Source: Labia minor | Taxonomy: Eukaryota > Arthropoda > Insecta > Dermaptera > Spongiphoridae | DNA: 64,000 bases | NCBI GenBank assembly: GCA_963082975.1 | Contig: OY720349.1 | Coordinates: 64,168,501 to 64,232,500, forward strand | Reading direction: 5' to 3' | Part shown: in pieces, positions 1 through 10,223 of the stretch | Position numbering within the stretch: position 1 is the first letter of the stretch | Layout of the letters: every line of letters begins with the position of its first letter | Position numbers and translations under genes: made by a program | Notes under the pieces: generated by a model | Databases searched by the model: none | What the model was told of the DNA's origin: nothing | The model's input: only the letters and a program-made list of their open reading frames with translations

Positions 1-660
1 TTAACTTATCACGTGATAAAATATTCTAGCGGAAACTAAGAAATGACCTCATTGTATGTATATTTATGTACAGATAATTCATTATTTCCTTGAATGTTTT
101 ACAATGTAATTATTATTTATAAATAAAAATTTTATTTTACTGATTTAGGCAAGATTCATAACAGTTACAAACAAGTTGAAAAAAAAAATATTGCCTGTAA
201 CATGACTTTTATATATTGTTATATTATATTACGATGTAATAAATTATTAAATATCTTGATTTATTTTTGAAATTTGAAAAAAAAAATACTAAAATCATTC
301 TTCTAAAATAATTCTCTAAAAGTACATTCACCATTTCAGTAAATCACTTTTAAAAAATGAAAAATCTTTATATTTTGAAATTCTATATATTATAATGTAT
401 TAAGAATTATGATCTAAATATCTTTTAACATTCATTTCCTTCTATTAAATTAATAAATTTTGAGCAAGTTATCTGATAACATTGGTTGGCTTTGTCAATT
501 TATAATTCTTTTAATAAATATTTCAATAGTTTATACTTATTTAAATATTTTATTTTTGATAAATAAAAATGTATGGTTAAGATAAATATTGGATTTAAAA
601 TTTTAAATCTTTTACGTAAATTTGACTCCGCTGTCTATTTCGTGTATCATTTTATGTTTA
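1..660. other. AT-rich background, no gene seen
   Basis: Very AT-rich sequence with poly(A)/poly(T) runs and stop codons in every frame. I see no repeat family, RNA gene or open frame of note. Confidence 0.6.
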
Positions 661-669
661 AATATAAAA

Positions 670-1260
670 AGTAGTAGTATCGAAAAAAGAGGCTCGGGAG
701 CGGCTTTGACTTTGATCAAATTGCTCAACTGAACAAATTCCATCAACTTTGAAAGGTTCATTGGTTATTCAACCGTTAAAATTACCTCCGTAAGAGGTGG
801 ATGCGGCAGACTCGAGGGGGAGAGGGCGTGAGGATGAAGGGTTTGCTAGAGCAAAAATTCATTAATTCCGATTTTGAGTTTTTCTGGACTCTGTAGGGAG
901 TAGTTTTTTTTATTATCCCGAAAGAACATAGAATAAGTGTCGCATCTATTCGGACCATCTGGCCTGTTCATATGGGGTGCAAGGTGTCCGTCACCCCTCT
1001 GCAACGCACCCCGCGGGGCATTTGTCACACCCTCTTCTATGGGTCGTTGAATTTTTCCTAGCTATAAAAGGGATGCGGTTAAACGAAGGTTATTATTAAA
1101 TCTAGCTTCTTTGGAAAAGTTAAGCAACACCCCTCCCCCCCCCCCCCACACACACTCTCTGTATTCTCGTGTTCCCTTCAGCCACCCTCTGGGGACTTCT
1201 TTTTTGATGTCTTAATCACTTTTGCGACCGTCAAGCGATGGAATGAATAAATTAGCCAGT
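670..1260. promoter_or_regulatory. GC-richer island, candidate regulatory module
   Basis: GC content rises sharply over the flanks. The segment holds a palindromic TCF/Pangolin-type site (CTTTGATCAAA, 710-720), a second CTTTGAA about 40 bases on, a pyrimidine tract with a C-run (about 1130-1150), and a TATA box at its right part. It may be a promoter-proximal region. The motifs are visible; function is inferred from composition only. Confidence 0.25.
1063..1070 (+). promoter_or_regulatory. TATA-box-like element
   Basis: TATAAAAG followed by GG, set in GC-richer sequence and therefore more notable than the many TATATA runs in this window. It lies about 195 bases upstream of a small open frame with a signal-like N-terminus. 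No clear arthropod initiator (TCAGT) sits 25-35 bases downstream, so its use as a core promoter is only a suggestion. Confidence 0.3.
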
Positions 1261-1264
1261 CGCC

Positions 1265-1486
1265 ATGCTCCCCTTCTCTTCTCTGTCGTCGACATTGCTG
1301 CTAATTCTTATTAGTGATGCAAATGTGAGTGCGAATCTTTCAAAATTGATGTCCCGTCTTTTCTGTACCTACTCCAATCTACTCAACACATCTTTTTTTT
1401 TTATTAACAACCGAGAAAATAATCTAGTTTTCAAATTTCAGCAATCTCATATTTTTTCATTCACCCCCCCCCCTTTTAATCAATAA
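1265..1486 (+). CDS. Speculative small secreted-peptide gene, possibly two exons
   Basis: The open frame starts at ATG 1265. Its first 20 codons encode a signal-peptide-like stretch with a hydrophobic LLLILI core, followed directly by a consensus donor (GTGAGT, 1325-1330). A polypyrimidine-preceded acceptor (TTTCAG, ending 1441) would give a 117-nt intron, a multiple of three, and a 34-residue product ending at TAA 1484-1486. An AATAAA overlaps the stop. The frame is open unspliced too. A TATA-like box lies upstream, but there are also two upstream ATGs (1238 and 1243). I recognise no family, and the arrangement could be chance in T-rich DNA. Confidence 0.15.
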   Translation: MLPFSSLSSTLLLILISDANVSANLSKLMSRLFCTYSNLLNTSFFFINNRENNLVFKFQQSHIFSFTPPPFNQ

Positions 1487-1489
1487 AAT

Positions 1490-2590
1490 CAATTATTTTA
1501 ATAAAGTTGTAATACTCGTAGTATTTTTGCTTTTTAAGACTACACATTTTTTTTATATTATCAAAATTATATAATCTAAACTTTTCAAGATTATGTAAAG
1601 TATATATATATAGTTTGTCTAGCAGTGTGTCCAATTAAGCTCACATTTTTTAAATAACTTATATATTTTCGCAAACTATAAACTATAGTTTATTGGGTAA
1701 AATTGGACCAATTGCTTATAATGATAGTAATTTTTTCACATTAATCACTAAAAAAAATATAATTTTAAAAAGGTATGTTTTGTATAGTATATATTTGATT
1801 CCTTTTATTCAATTAATTTATCTTTAAAGTAAATTCCCTTAACTTGTGATTAAATATAACTTTAATCATAATCATTATAAATCTAATATTTCTGCCAGTA
1901 ATTTTATTTAAAATGAAAATACTCACAATAGGAAATAATACTTATCATTGGTATATTATCATGCTAAAATATTTTTGACTATTTATATTATTAAAATTTT
2001 AGAATGTGTTCATATATATATATATATTACAAAATGATAAATCGTTTATATAAAAATGATTGATTTTTACTTATAACTTGGATAGTTAGTTCTTGAACCT
2101 TGAGGCGGGACGTTACCTTATCTATGAACAAAAAAAAATGACAAAACAATTTATCTACTTCATAAGAAAGATACTCAAGAAACTTTGAAATACGTAAGAG
2201 AAATACATATAGATATTATATTTGAAGAGTTAATAAAATTATAAAAATAATAAATTGTTAGCTTATTCCTGACCCAATCTTTTATGAAATAAATTGAAAA
2301 CTTAAGTTTTGTTTGGTTTGTACTTCAAAACCAACTTCAAAACTTCTTCAATCGAATATCATTTTATTAATTTTTATAAAATATGGTTTCTCGTCAAATT
2401 TCATTCGATTAAAAAAAAAAACATTTTTTTATTCTAATTTTAAAAATTACAATTAAAAAAATATATATATATTTTGTAGATTAATTAGAATATGTGTGAT
2501 ATATATATATATAAATATATATTCAAACAGATCTATCTATGTATATATATATATATTTATGTACATATATATAATTTTACGCGGTTTAAT
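1490..2590. other. AT-rich spacer with (TA)n tracts
   Basis: Low-complexity AT-rich DNA with several short TATATA arrays (about 1600, 2010, 2460, 2505-2570). No gene or classifiable repeat is visible. Confidence 0.55.
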
Positions 2591-2594
2591 ATAT

Positions 2595-3180
2595 TATTCT
2601 GTTGGGTCTTTTCAATTCGATCACCGGAACCCAATAGTCGACGCAGTCTGTTTTGGTTGAACGTGATCGTTAGGGCGGAGGGGATACGGTAAGTGCATTA
2701 CTTTTTGGTTCAATGCGTCGGGCGTGACATTTGGACTTGTGCTGGGGGAGGTTGATTGTTGGTGGATGGGTACGTGTATATGTGGGTTGGATGTAAGAAT
2801 CAATGGGTAGGGGAAAAATAAATGATGATGATGAGGATGATGATGTAGAGGAGAAAAAGAGAAAGGAAAAAAAAAAAAAATTAAAAAAAAAAGGAAAGAA
2901 AAGGAGAGATCTGTTTGAATTATATATAACTCTATATGAACACTCATACTAACACACTCTTGTATATATATTTATACGATCCAAATAATAAAAATAAAGA
3001 AAGAAATGTGTCCATCTGTTGACTTTAGGTCAAAATTTCTCTCTATTATTTCAAAAGCGCGAAACCCTCTATCTACCCTATTTCTACCTTGAATGGTTGA
3101 TGCGTTTATCTCATCTATAGATAGACAAGGGGTGCATGTAAAAGGGATAGTCCAAAGAGAGGGTGCCTTCAAATTCAGTC
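2595..3180. promoter_or_regulatory. GC-richer islands with splice-donor-like site
   Basis: Two GC-richer patches (about 2600-2800 and 3050-3180) flank a purine-rich run with GATGATGATG repeats (about 2822-2847). A strong donor-like ACG|GTAAGTGC lies near 2690 on the plus strand, so the first patch could be an untranslated exon. No acceptor pairs with it convincingly. A cis-regulatory role is equally possible. Both readings are inference. Confidence 0.15.
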
Positions 3181-3635
3181 TCTTTCATTTCCATATTCTA
3201 CATTTATTGACAATACGCATCATCTGCTTGATTTAATAAGCTCTTTTTGTTACCTGATTATAATATAGTATTTATATATTAAAAGGTTGAATGATTATTT
3301 GTACTGATAAGCCAATTGAGAGGGGAATTTAATATGTCTATTATTATAAGGATAAAGGGAATCTGAGTTTATTTTGGAATGGATATAAAAGAACACGAAC
3401 TACATTTGGCATTTTATGAATAAAATCTATATAACTATTATATCTATATTTATAATTTATAATTATTTATAATTTATTATATTATATCTATTCATAATAG
3501 AAAACTGATACAAAAATAAAGCTTTATTTAATTATTTCAAATATATTATCTCAAACTTAAATTTTCAAAACTATTCAAATCATAATTGTATAAATATTTA
3601 AATTAATATTAACTGAAAACTATTATTTTCTTTTG

Positions 3636-3643
3636 ATTTAATA
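3636..3643. repeat. Left 8-bp target-site duplication of hAT-like element
   Basis: ATTTAATA here is repeated at 4623-4630, immediately outside the inverted termini of the element between them. Eight bases is the duplication length of the hAT superfamily. Confidence 0.7.
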
Positions 3644-4012
3644 TAGTGGTTCCCAAACTTATTTGACCAAGCGCCCCCTTTCCAGAAAATAATTTACTCA
3701 CAGCCCCCTTGGAAATTAACATTTTTTTAATTTTAATAACAATTAAACAGAAATATAAATGTACCTATTTGCAGAATATTATAAATAAAGGGGTTAATAA
3801 ATTAGAAACATTGAATTTATGTATCTATTTATTGATCTCAGAATAGAAAAGTAATAAACAGGGTGGGGGAGATGGATCGGGAGGTTTTAAATTACTTGTC
3901 AAAGTGACAATTTTAAAGATATTGGATTGAAATAAAGTGCAAAACGTGTAGTTACAATGGAAGTTTATTAACAAAAAATTAGTAAAGTTAGTTTTTAAAA
4001 ATTACATCCTTT

Positions 4013-4174
4013 ACGGGAAATCAAACGTCCAGGGAACAGAGCGGAGATATCCTAGCGGAATTGTGCAGTTGCCCCGTCTTTTTGGAACCACATATTGTCT
4101 ATGTTGTTGTAATTGTTCTCTTCAAGTTGCGGGAGGAGAAATTCTTCAATCATGTTCACATAACGCTGATTCCA
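4013..4174 (-). pseudogene. Tc1/mariner-superfamily transposase fragment (second catalytic Asp region)
   Basis: On the minus strand an open stretch of about 54 codons, broken by one in-frame stop, begins W-N-Q-R-Y-V-N-M. It contains the motif WFQKDGATA, matching the second catalytic aspartate block (WFQQDGATxHT) of a common insect Tc1/mariner-type transposase, and ends near the conserved PGRLISR. In intact relatives the next residues are the WPP..S..LT..D block, which here lies on the opposite strand starting at 4176. So this piece is inverted relative to its neighbour. Confidence 0.65.
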
Positions 4175-4175
4175 T

Positions 4176-4411
4176 TGGCCCCCTCACTCACCGGGCCTCA
4201 CGGTAACTGACTTTTTCTTATGTGGCTATTTAAAAGCAAAAGCAAGGGTCTACATGAACAAACTCCGGACCATTCAGGAGTTGAAGGCAGCAATTCACAA
4301 CGAAATCAATTTCTGGTGATGTGCTTGAGAGGGCAATGCGGAACGTTAAGGAGAAGAATGCGTCACTCGAGAAGGAGGGCATTTGTGATGGATGTAATTT
4401 TTAAAAACTAA
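4176..4411 (+). pseudogene. Tc1/mariner-superfamily transposase C-terminal fragment
   Basis: The plus frame from 4176 reads W-P-P-H-S-P-G-L-T-V-T-D-F-F-L, the third catalytic acidic residue block, then a KAKARVYMNKLRTIQELKAA segment typical of the C-terminal third of these transposases. A stop at 4317-4319 and a frameshift follow. The family's C-terminus reappears as DVLERAMRN and finally DVIFKN before a stop at 4411. An inverted copy of this coding end and its 3' flank forms the left arm of the element. The gene is clearly dead. Confidence 0.65.
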
Positions 4412-4985
4412 CTTTACTAATTTTTTGTTAATAAACTTCCATTGTAACTACACGTTTTGCACTTTATTTCAATCCAATATCTTTGACAAGTAGTTTAAAA
4501 CCACCCGATCCATCAGCGCCACCCCGTACAAGTAATTTTCTCTAAATGCAGCTGTGGCCGTTACCGCCCCCCTGGATCCAGCGCCCACGAGGGGGCGGTA
4601 GCGCCAACTTTGGGAATCACTGATTTAATATTTTTATTATATATGAATTAATTATCGTTAAATAATATTGATACAACCATAGATTGTGGTTATTTTTGTA
4701 AAATTAAATTATTGGGTATATAATAATTGAGTTTATTGAAATATTTATTTTGAAAATTATTTATTGAGTTTAGTAGAAATTTCAAATATTCGTGTATACT
4801 AGTTCTTTTTAATAGATTATATTTAATATTATCTAATAAAAGAGTTTGCAAGTCACTTACAAAATATGTAGTTTATACTTATACGTTACTCTTATGTTTG
4901 TTTATTTATAAATTGTAAACAAAATTTAAATCATAATAATCAGGGTGTGAAATTGGTAAAGAAAGATGGATAAATCATCTTTTTG

Positions 4986-4990
4986 GTGAG
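4986..4990. repeat. Left 5-bp target duplication of Gypsy element
   Basis: GTGAG directly precedes the left LTR and recurs at 7659-7663 directly after the right LTR. A 5-bp duplication is usual for Ty3/Gypsy integration. Confidence 0.8.
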
Positions 4991-5150
4991 TGTTGTGAAT
5001 TTATTATAATCACATTTTCTGTAGGAAAATTATAGATTGAAATTGCACATAGCTCTTTTTATATAAACGGTTTATTTATCTTTATTAATAAAATTACATA
5101 TGAATTGTTAGTAACAATTATTCATGTGGCCGTTACTTGGAGACATAATA
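4991..5150 (-). repeat. 3' LTR of Gypsy element
   Basis: Direct repeat of 7499-7658, 160 bp, with no difference visible by eye. In element orientation it begins TATTATGTCTCC and ends ATTCACAACA. It is short for a Gypsy LTR. Confidence 0.9.
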
Positions 5151-5165
5151 TTCTCCCCTACTTTG
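5151..5165 (-). other. Polypurine tract of Gypsy element
   Basis: On the minus strand AGTAGGGGAGAA abuts the start of the 3' LTR, the position and composition expected for the plus-strand primer of reverse transcription. Confidence 0.75.
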
Positions 5166-5282
5166 ATTAGAACATATTTAATTAGTTTGATTGGGAAATA
5201 TTTAAATTAAATTGTTTTAAACAGAGAATAAACAAATAATCATGTTGATTACAAAAAAAACATATTAAGAATAATAAAAAAA

Positions 5283-6752
5283 TCAAATATAGTCTTTTAA
5301 ATAACTGGGTGGTTTTCTCACTCTCACCGGTCTTGATCTCACTGGAGGTTGTTGGATTGTTTCATTTGTAATAGGTTCTTGATTGTTTTTTGTATATATA
5401 GGTATTTGCAAATGTTTTTCTTCGATACCATTTGGTTTTATTTCATCATCAAAGGTTACAGTCTTCTTAATTTCTGTCTTCTTTAGCTGGTTTATGTGTC
5501 GTTTTAGTTTTCTCCCTTCGTCCAATTTAACAATATAATGTAATTTTCCTAGTTTCCTTTCCACCACTCCTGGTTTCCATACTGTTTGATTGTTGATGTA
5601 AAATGATGCCAGAACTCTCTCCCCTTCTAACATCTCTCTAGTCCTTGGAAGAACTTGTTGATTATTTCTACTTATAACGTTCGGTTTAATGGCATCTAGT
5701 CTAATTCGGATTTTCCTTTTCAAGTATAATTCTGACGGAGATTTTCCATTTGCTAGAGGAGTTGCCCTATATCTGAATAAAATTTTCCGTACTTTTTGAT
5801 AGATTGGAATATTTTCATTTCCCATGGTTAAATTTTTATTTTCATCGATTGATTCTATGTTATTCTCTTCCTTGTCTATTTGTTCAAGATTTAATTTTAG
5901 ATGTCTTAGCCATTCACGGCCTAATAATGGGTCAAACCCGACAGGTAATATATACATTTCTTCATTTGATATTTTATTTTTATATTGTACTTTCACGTAC
6001 GTTTTTCCAATAGGGTAAAATATGTTTCCAGTATATGATCTGAATACAAGTTTTGTTGTTTTAAGTTTCTTATTTATGTTCATTTTTTTGAAAATTGATT
6101 GAGGAACTAGAGTGTAGCCTGCACCCGTGTCTATTTCGAATTTTTGTAAATAATTTTCTATTTTTAAAGTGACATGAAATTTTTTTGTATCTTTTTGAAT
6201 ATGGTTGATAGAATGTAAGTTGACTATTTGATGAATTCCGAATTGTTTGAAATTATCATTTTGAATTTGTTTGACTGGTGAATTCGAATAACCGATTTTA
6301 AATGTCTTATTTTTCGAATCAGAGATAAGAGTTTTGATACATACCTTAGAAACATGACCTTTATTTGAACATGACTCGCAATATAATTTATGTTTTTGGA
6401 TTCGACATTCGTTTGATCGATGATTATTTCTTCCACACCTCAGGCATATGTTATTTATTCCTAATTTTTTATAATCCAAGTTGTATTTATAATCAGTTGT
6501 TCGCCCTCTTGATAATGATCGTTGTTTTGATGAGTTTGTATTTTCATTAGATCTGGAATCTAAATGTCCTTGTTTTAAGTCGCTACTTTTTGCTTTTCTT
6601 TTATCTGCTGAAAATTTTGAAACTTTATTAATTTGTTGATTAAGTTGTGTAATATTTTTCGATAGTTCTTGTGTATCTGACTTAGAAACCTCTTGAGCAA
6701 TAGCTTCCTTTACTATCTCTTCAAAAACTGTAGTTTTTGACTTAATTAACAT
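5283..6752 (-). CDS. Gag-protease-integrase tail fusion frame (Gypsy), pol core deleted
   Basis: An uninterrupted 489-codon frame. Residues 1-60 continue the Gag region. Two CCHC zinc knuckles follow: C103-x2-C106-x4-H111-x4-C116 and C125-x2-C128-x4-H133-x4-C138. An aspartic protease comes next with DTGA at 208-211 and a PLLGREWL motif near 275-282. At about 300-322 the frame jumps to the end of integrase (RYRATPLANGKSPSELY), then a GPY/F-like C-terminal module around 378-425 and a basic tail. The whole reverse transcriptase, RNase H and integrase catalytic core are absent, yet the frame stays open. The first ATG is not the true start: Gag begins upstream at 7272 and is broken by two frameshifts. 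Confidence 0.8.
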   Translation of the reverse strand: MLIKSKTTVFEEIVKEAIAQEVSKSDTQELSKNITQLNQQINKVSKFSADKRKAKSSDLKQGHLDSRSNENTNSSKQRSLSRGRTTDYKYNLDYKKLGINNICLRCGRNNHRSNECRIQKHKLYCESCSNKGHVSKVCIKTLISDSKNKTFKIGYSNSPVKQIQNDNFKQFGIHQIVNLHSINHIQKDTKKFHVTLKIENYLQKFEIDTGAGYTLVPQSIFKKMNINKKLKTTKLVFRSYTGNIFYPIGKTYVKVQYKNKISNEEMYILPVGFDPLLGREWLRHLKLNLEQIDKEENNIESIDENKNLTMGNENIPIYQKVRKILFRYRATPLANGKSPSELYLKRKIRIRLDAIKPNVISRNNQQVLPRTREMLEGERVLASFYINNQTVWKPGVVERKLGKLHYIVKLDEGRKLKRHINQLKKTEIKKTVTFDDEIKPNGIEEKHLQIPIYTKNNQEPITNETIQQPPVRSRPVRVRKPPSYLKDYI

Positions 6753-7272
6753 TGCCTTAATTTGATCATCTTTAATACCTCTTATGAATTGAGTTCTAAG
6801 GAATAAGTCTGCTGCAGAAACAATTTTTTTACATGTGCATTCTACATTAAATTCACATTCTGCTATGTCCCGTCGTAATCAGCAATAGATTGTTGGTCAG
6901 TTTGGCATTTTGACAAGAATATATGTTGAAATACTAGTACATTTTTCTTTGGTGCTAAGTGATTTTGTAATAATATAATTAGTTCATCGTATGACAATGT
7001 TGATGGAATTCTTGGTGCAACTAATGCAGCCAGTGATTGTGGTTTGAGCGACCGATCGAATTTAATAAAATTTTAGCAGCCTGATCATCTGTTTTTACAT
7101 TGATTGAGTGCATGGATAAATAATTTTCAAACCCTTGTTTATAATTTTTAAAGCTTTCTTTTGATAAGTCAAAAGCATCAAAAGCTGGAATGTGTGTAAT
7201 TTGTGAAGTAGGCTCACGTAACATCATCTTCGACATGGCTTCCATAAATATTTCAAATTGTTCTTTATTCAT
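6753..7272 (-). pseudogene. Gag N-terminal region with two frameshifts
   Basis: Gag starts at ATG 7270-7272 and gives an 83-codon frame with the typical F-D-x-F-D...W/Y-K-x-Y-x-x-x-F-E-N-Y-L block of Gypsy Gag. Near 7045 the frame shifts; similarity continues in another frame (AALVAPRIPST) to about 6880, where a second shift leads into the long downstream frame through RRDIAECEF. Either the copy is defective in trans, or the small indels arose after insertion. I have not joined the frames. Confidence 0.75.
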
Positions 7273-7275
7273 GTT

Positions 7276-7299
7276 TTTTTTTTTTTTTTTTTTTTTTTA
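7276..7299. repeat. T-run in Gypsy leader
   Basis: A run of about 24 T on the plus strand (A on the coding strand) lies directly upstream of the gag ATG. It is an unusual leader composition or a post-insertion expansion. Confidence 0.8.
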
Positions 7300-7482
7300 T
7301 TTCGATATATTGATAAAATATAATTAATACTTACAATTTCTATGTTTAAATTATCTTATCCTGTTTATGTTGTGGATGCGTGAAAAAAAACGAGCTATTG
7401 TTGATCCAACGGAATTTTTGAATATTATATTTTATTTGATATTTTCTTTTTCTTCTGAATATTTGATAATAAATAATAGTTT

Positions 7483-7498
7483 TACCTCGTCGCCAATC
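7483..7498 (-). other. Primer-binding site of Gypsy element
   Basis: Immediately inside the 5' LTR the minus strand reads GATTGGCGACGAGG. TTGGCGACGAGG is a recurrent PBS of insect Gypsy elements. The matching tRNA cannot be assigned without a tRNA set. Confidence 0.7.
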
Positions 7499-7658
7499 TG
7501 TTGTGAATTTATTATAATCACATTTTCTGTAGGAAAATTATAGATTGAAATTGCACATAGCTCTTTTTATATAAACGGTTTATTTATCTTTATTAATAAA
7601 ATTACATATGAATTGTTAGTAACAATTATTCATGTGGCCGTTACTTGGAGACATAATA
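7499..7658 (-). repeat. 5' LTR of Gypsy element
   Basis: Matches 4991-5150 base for base by eye. Followed by the target duplication GTGAG (7659-7663). Confidence 0.9.
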
Positions 7659-7663
7659 GTGAG

Positions 7664-8890
7664 TAAGTAAATAAAGGGATAGAACGACAAAATTAAAATG
7701 ATGGTAAAGTATTATTAGATTGCGTGGAAGAGAAACTGAAAGTACTTTCAAGTTCAGTAAAAAAAAAGAGAGATAAATAATTTTCTTATTTTTTTTTACC
7801 TTTTATTTACTCAGGCAAATACGATAAATATTTACTCCTTGAAGTGGTTGAATTGTTTATTTCACAACAGAATTTGTTCGTTTTCAACTAACTTTTGGAT
7901 AATGCATATTTTAGTTTTATTCAAATTATTATCAATAACATCCATGTAATGTCCTTGTGTTCTATAGTTTTCTTCAATCAACAAAATTTCTATAGTTTTA
8001 ATTACTTTTTACTGCTCCTTTGTTTTTTTATAAATAGGCATAATCTTTTCATTTGTATATAAAACAAAGAAAAAATATAATTTTATTCAGATCTCTAAAT
8101 ATTATCTAAATACTTTTTATTCTGCTACAATTTAGATAATTTAGGGGTAAGATATTAAACCATTTGCCTTTATTAGATCAATTAAAGTTTTATTTATATA
8201 TATATTAATTATATGTTAAAGGTTATTAAATAATAGCACATTTTTAATAATTACTATTAATATATTGTAGTAATCCTGAAAGAAGTGAGGGTGGCTCAGA
8301 GTTGTAAGTTCATCTACACCCATCCACATAGTTTTATTAGTTATTATATTCTAATTCTGTGGTTTGATATATTATGATTTAAAAAATAACCACTACACAC
8401 TAAATAGTTTAAAAAAACCCCTATATAAATGAAGACCCTGGAACTACTTTTCTCATAGTAAAATATTTTTATGTATTTTTATTTATAAATAATTATTTAC
8501 GTATTCACTTATAAAAAATCCATTATACTCTGAGCTTAATAATAAAAAAAAAATAAATAAATATAAAGTTACTTTTTCTCCTAAAAAATATTTTACATTA
8601 CAACGCCTCTGGAATAAAGTATAAAAACATCACAAACAAAATAACAGCAAAAAAAAAAAAATTTCGATAATAATTACCTTCTCTTTTTCCGTTAATATAT
8701 TTTAAACTTCAAAATTTTTTATTTTTATTTATTATGTCGTTTAATAATCTGTTTTTTTTTTCTTTTTGATTTTTGTTGTATTTATTTTGCTCAATTGATT
8801 TTGATAACAATCAGAAACTAAAGTAAAACCTAGAATTACGACTACTCGATGAATTTTCTTTAAAAATCCTCTTTCTGAGTTTTCAATTCG
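7664..8890. other. AT-rich spacer, no gene seen
   Basis: Low-complexity AT-rich DNA without long open frames, RNA genes or recognisable repeats. Confidence 0.55.
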
Positions 8891-8899
8891 ATCTATATC

Positions 8900-9290
8900 T
8901 ATATCACTATAATTGGAAGTCTATAATCAACTGGCGAAGACAAATGTCAGCTTTAGTTTGGCAAGTGGAAAGTAAATGGAGGCCAGCGGGGGTGCGAATC
9001 GCTCTGCCATTCGTATCCTATCAGGCAAGACATCGCAATCGGACGGTAGGCAGAGGAGGTGACTGGGTGGGATTAATCGAACGGACTCCTACAGGGCGGA
9101 CAGATTGCCTTCAAAAGATGAATTGACCTCTTATCACAACCCCCCGAGAACTTAGTTATTTTTTTTTTTCCTTCTAAAACCTGGAAGCAAAATGAGAAAA
9201 ATAAGTCATTACAAGCCGTAAGATTCAGGCATCGGCTCTCCTTCCATTTTGCCTTCGGCTGTTGGATCATCATCTATTAGTCATCATGTC
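8900..9290. promoter_or_regulatory. GC-richer island with homeodomain-type sites
   Basis: An island of mixed composition in AT-rich flanks. It includes GGGATTAATC (near 9068-9080, an Otx/Bicoid-type core), CTTCAAAAGATG and the palindrome-like GACAAATGTC. A 60-codon frame (8944-9126) lies inside but resembles nothing I know. A candidate enhancer or untranslated exon. Confidence 0.2.
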
Positions 9291-9406
9291 TATTACATTG
9301 AATTGAACTAACTGAATTTGCTTTTTTGTCAATTGGAAATTGGATTTGAGCAACATCAATTCATTTTTCCACCTTTCAACTTTTTTTTTCTTAAAATCAG
9401 ATAAAA

Positions 9407-9408
<2 letters not shown>

Positions 9409-9462
<54 letters not shown>
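9409..9462. repeat. (TA)n microsatellite
   Basis: About 27 uninterrupted AT units, the longest pure dinucleotide array in the first half of the window. Confidence 0.95.
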
Positions 9463-9464
<2 letters not shown>

Positions 9465-9900
9465 AAAGAAATAAAGTAAAAAATATCTTTTATAAACTAA
9501 AATTAAATAATTAATCAAGTTATATTTCATTACCAATTTTAAAATTTGGAATGAGCTTATTGAGAATAATTAATTATTTATTATTCTCCATTTTCAAATA
9601 AATAATAATTTTAAACATATAATTTCTGATAAAATTTAATGAATTATTTTATAAATATTAACATAATCAGTTATACCCATCTCAACTTGCAAAATCGACA
9701 CCAAACTAGTTTACCTTGGGTTCAAATCACACCAAATATATAAATTTATAAAATCTACCAAAAAATATAAAAATATAATAAAGTTAAATTAAAGAATAAA
9801 TATGTACTGAAGTCACTTGTGAGAATTTGACATGAAAAATTGGTTTTAAAAAACTAGCTGCTATTTTAAATTAATCATTATTTTTCCATTAATCATATTA
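9463..9900. other. AT-rich spacer with a B-box-like match
   Basis: AT-rich, no gene. GGGTTCAAATC near 9717 resembles a tRNA B box and shares weak flanking similarity with about 28165 and 54770. Confidence 0.4.
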
Positions 9901-9917
9901 TATATATATGTATACAT

Positions 9918-10115
9918 GTAGTACCGGGACCCCGAGCCTCGGCTCGGTAATTAAGTTAAAAAAAAATGATTCATTATTATTGGGTTTGGCTGATAATATT
10001 AATACCTGATTCACCGAATCGCCATTCAAATAATAACATACAAACAGAAAAGTAGGCCTGTTGATATAAAATATATACTTAGGACACCGAGCTATCGCTC
10101 GACCCTTTAACGAAT
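9918..10115. repeat. Unclassified repeat with two CGAGC hairpins
   Basis: Two related hairpins occur about 155 bp apart: CCGAGCCTCGGCTCGG (about 9931-9946) and CCGAGCTATCGCTCG (about 10087-10101), each preceded by GGACMC. The pair looks like terminal or internal structure of a mobile element, but I cannot name the family. Confidence 0.4.
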
Positions 10116-10223
10116 TTATACAATTTATTTTTAAAATTTTACAATTTATTTATTTTATTTATTTTTAAAATTTTACAATTTTTTAATTATTTATTACAAT
10201 TGTTAAAATGACCCATTAAAAAT

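Larger units (their letters stand above)
3644..4622. mobile_element. Rearranged DNA transposon with hAT-like ends
   Basis: The termini are imperfect inverted repeats: left TAGTGGTTCCCAAACTT, right reading inward CAGTGATTCCCAAAGTT, the classical hAT form CAGTGGTTCCC. An 8-bp duplication ATTTAATA flanks them. Inside, about 3859-4012 is repeated in inverted orientation at about 4390-4520, giving long imperfect arms. The centre carries decayed transposase coding of the Tc1/mariner (DDE) type in two opposite orientations. It is either a hAT-type shell that captured and rearranged a Tc1-like fragment, or one Tc1-like element whose end was duplicated and inverted. It is non-functional. Confidence 0.7.
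4991..7658 (-). mobile_element. Ty3/Gypsy LTR retrotransposon, internally deleted
   Basis: A full structural unit of 2,668 bp: 160-bp LTRs at both ends in the same orientation, 5-bp flanking duplication GTGAG, PBS and polypurine tract. On the minus strand it encodes Gag, protease and the integrase C-terminus. An autonomous Gypsy element would be about 5 kb; reverse transcriptase, RNase H and the integrase core are missing. The two LTRs look identical by eye, so insertion is recent. Because it lacks polymerase it must have been moved by a helper. The zinc knuckles and protease resemble Gypsy elements with K02A2.6-type annotation. Confidence 0.9.

Noticed and set aside
5804..6550. Small plus-strand and alternate minus frames over the Gypsy coding region
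   Set aside because: Shadows of the 489-codon Gag-protease frame, whose zinc knuckles and protease motif prove the real frame.
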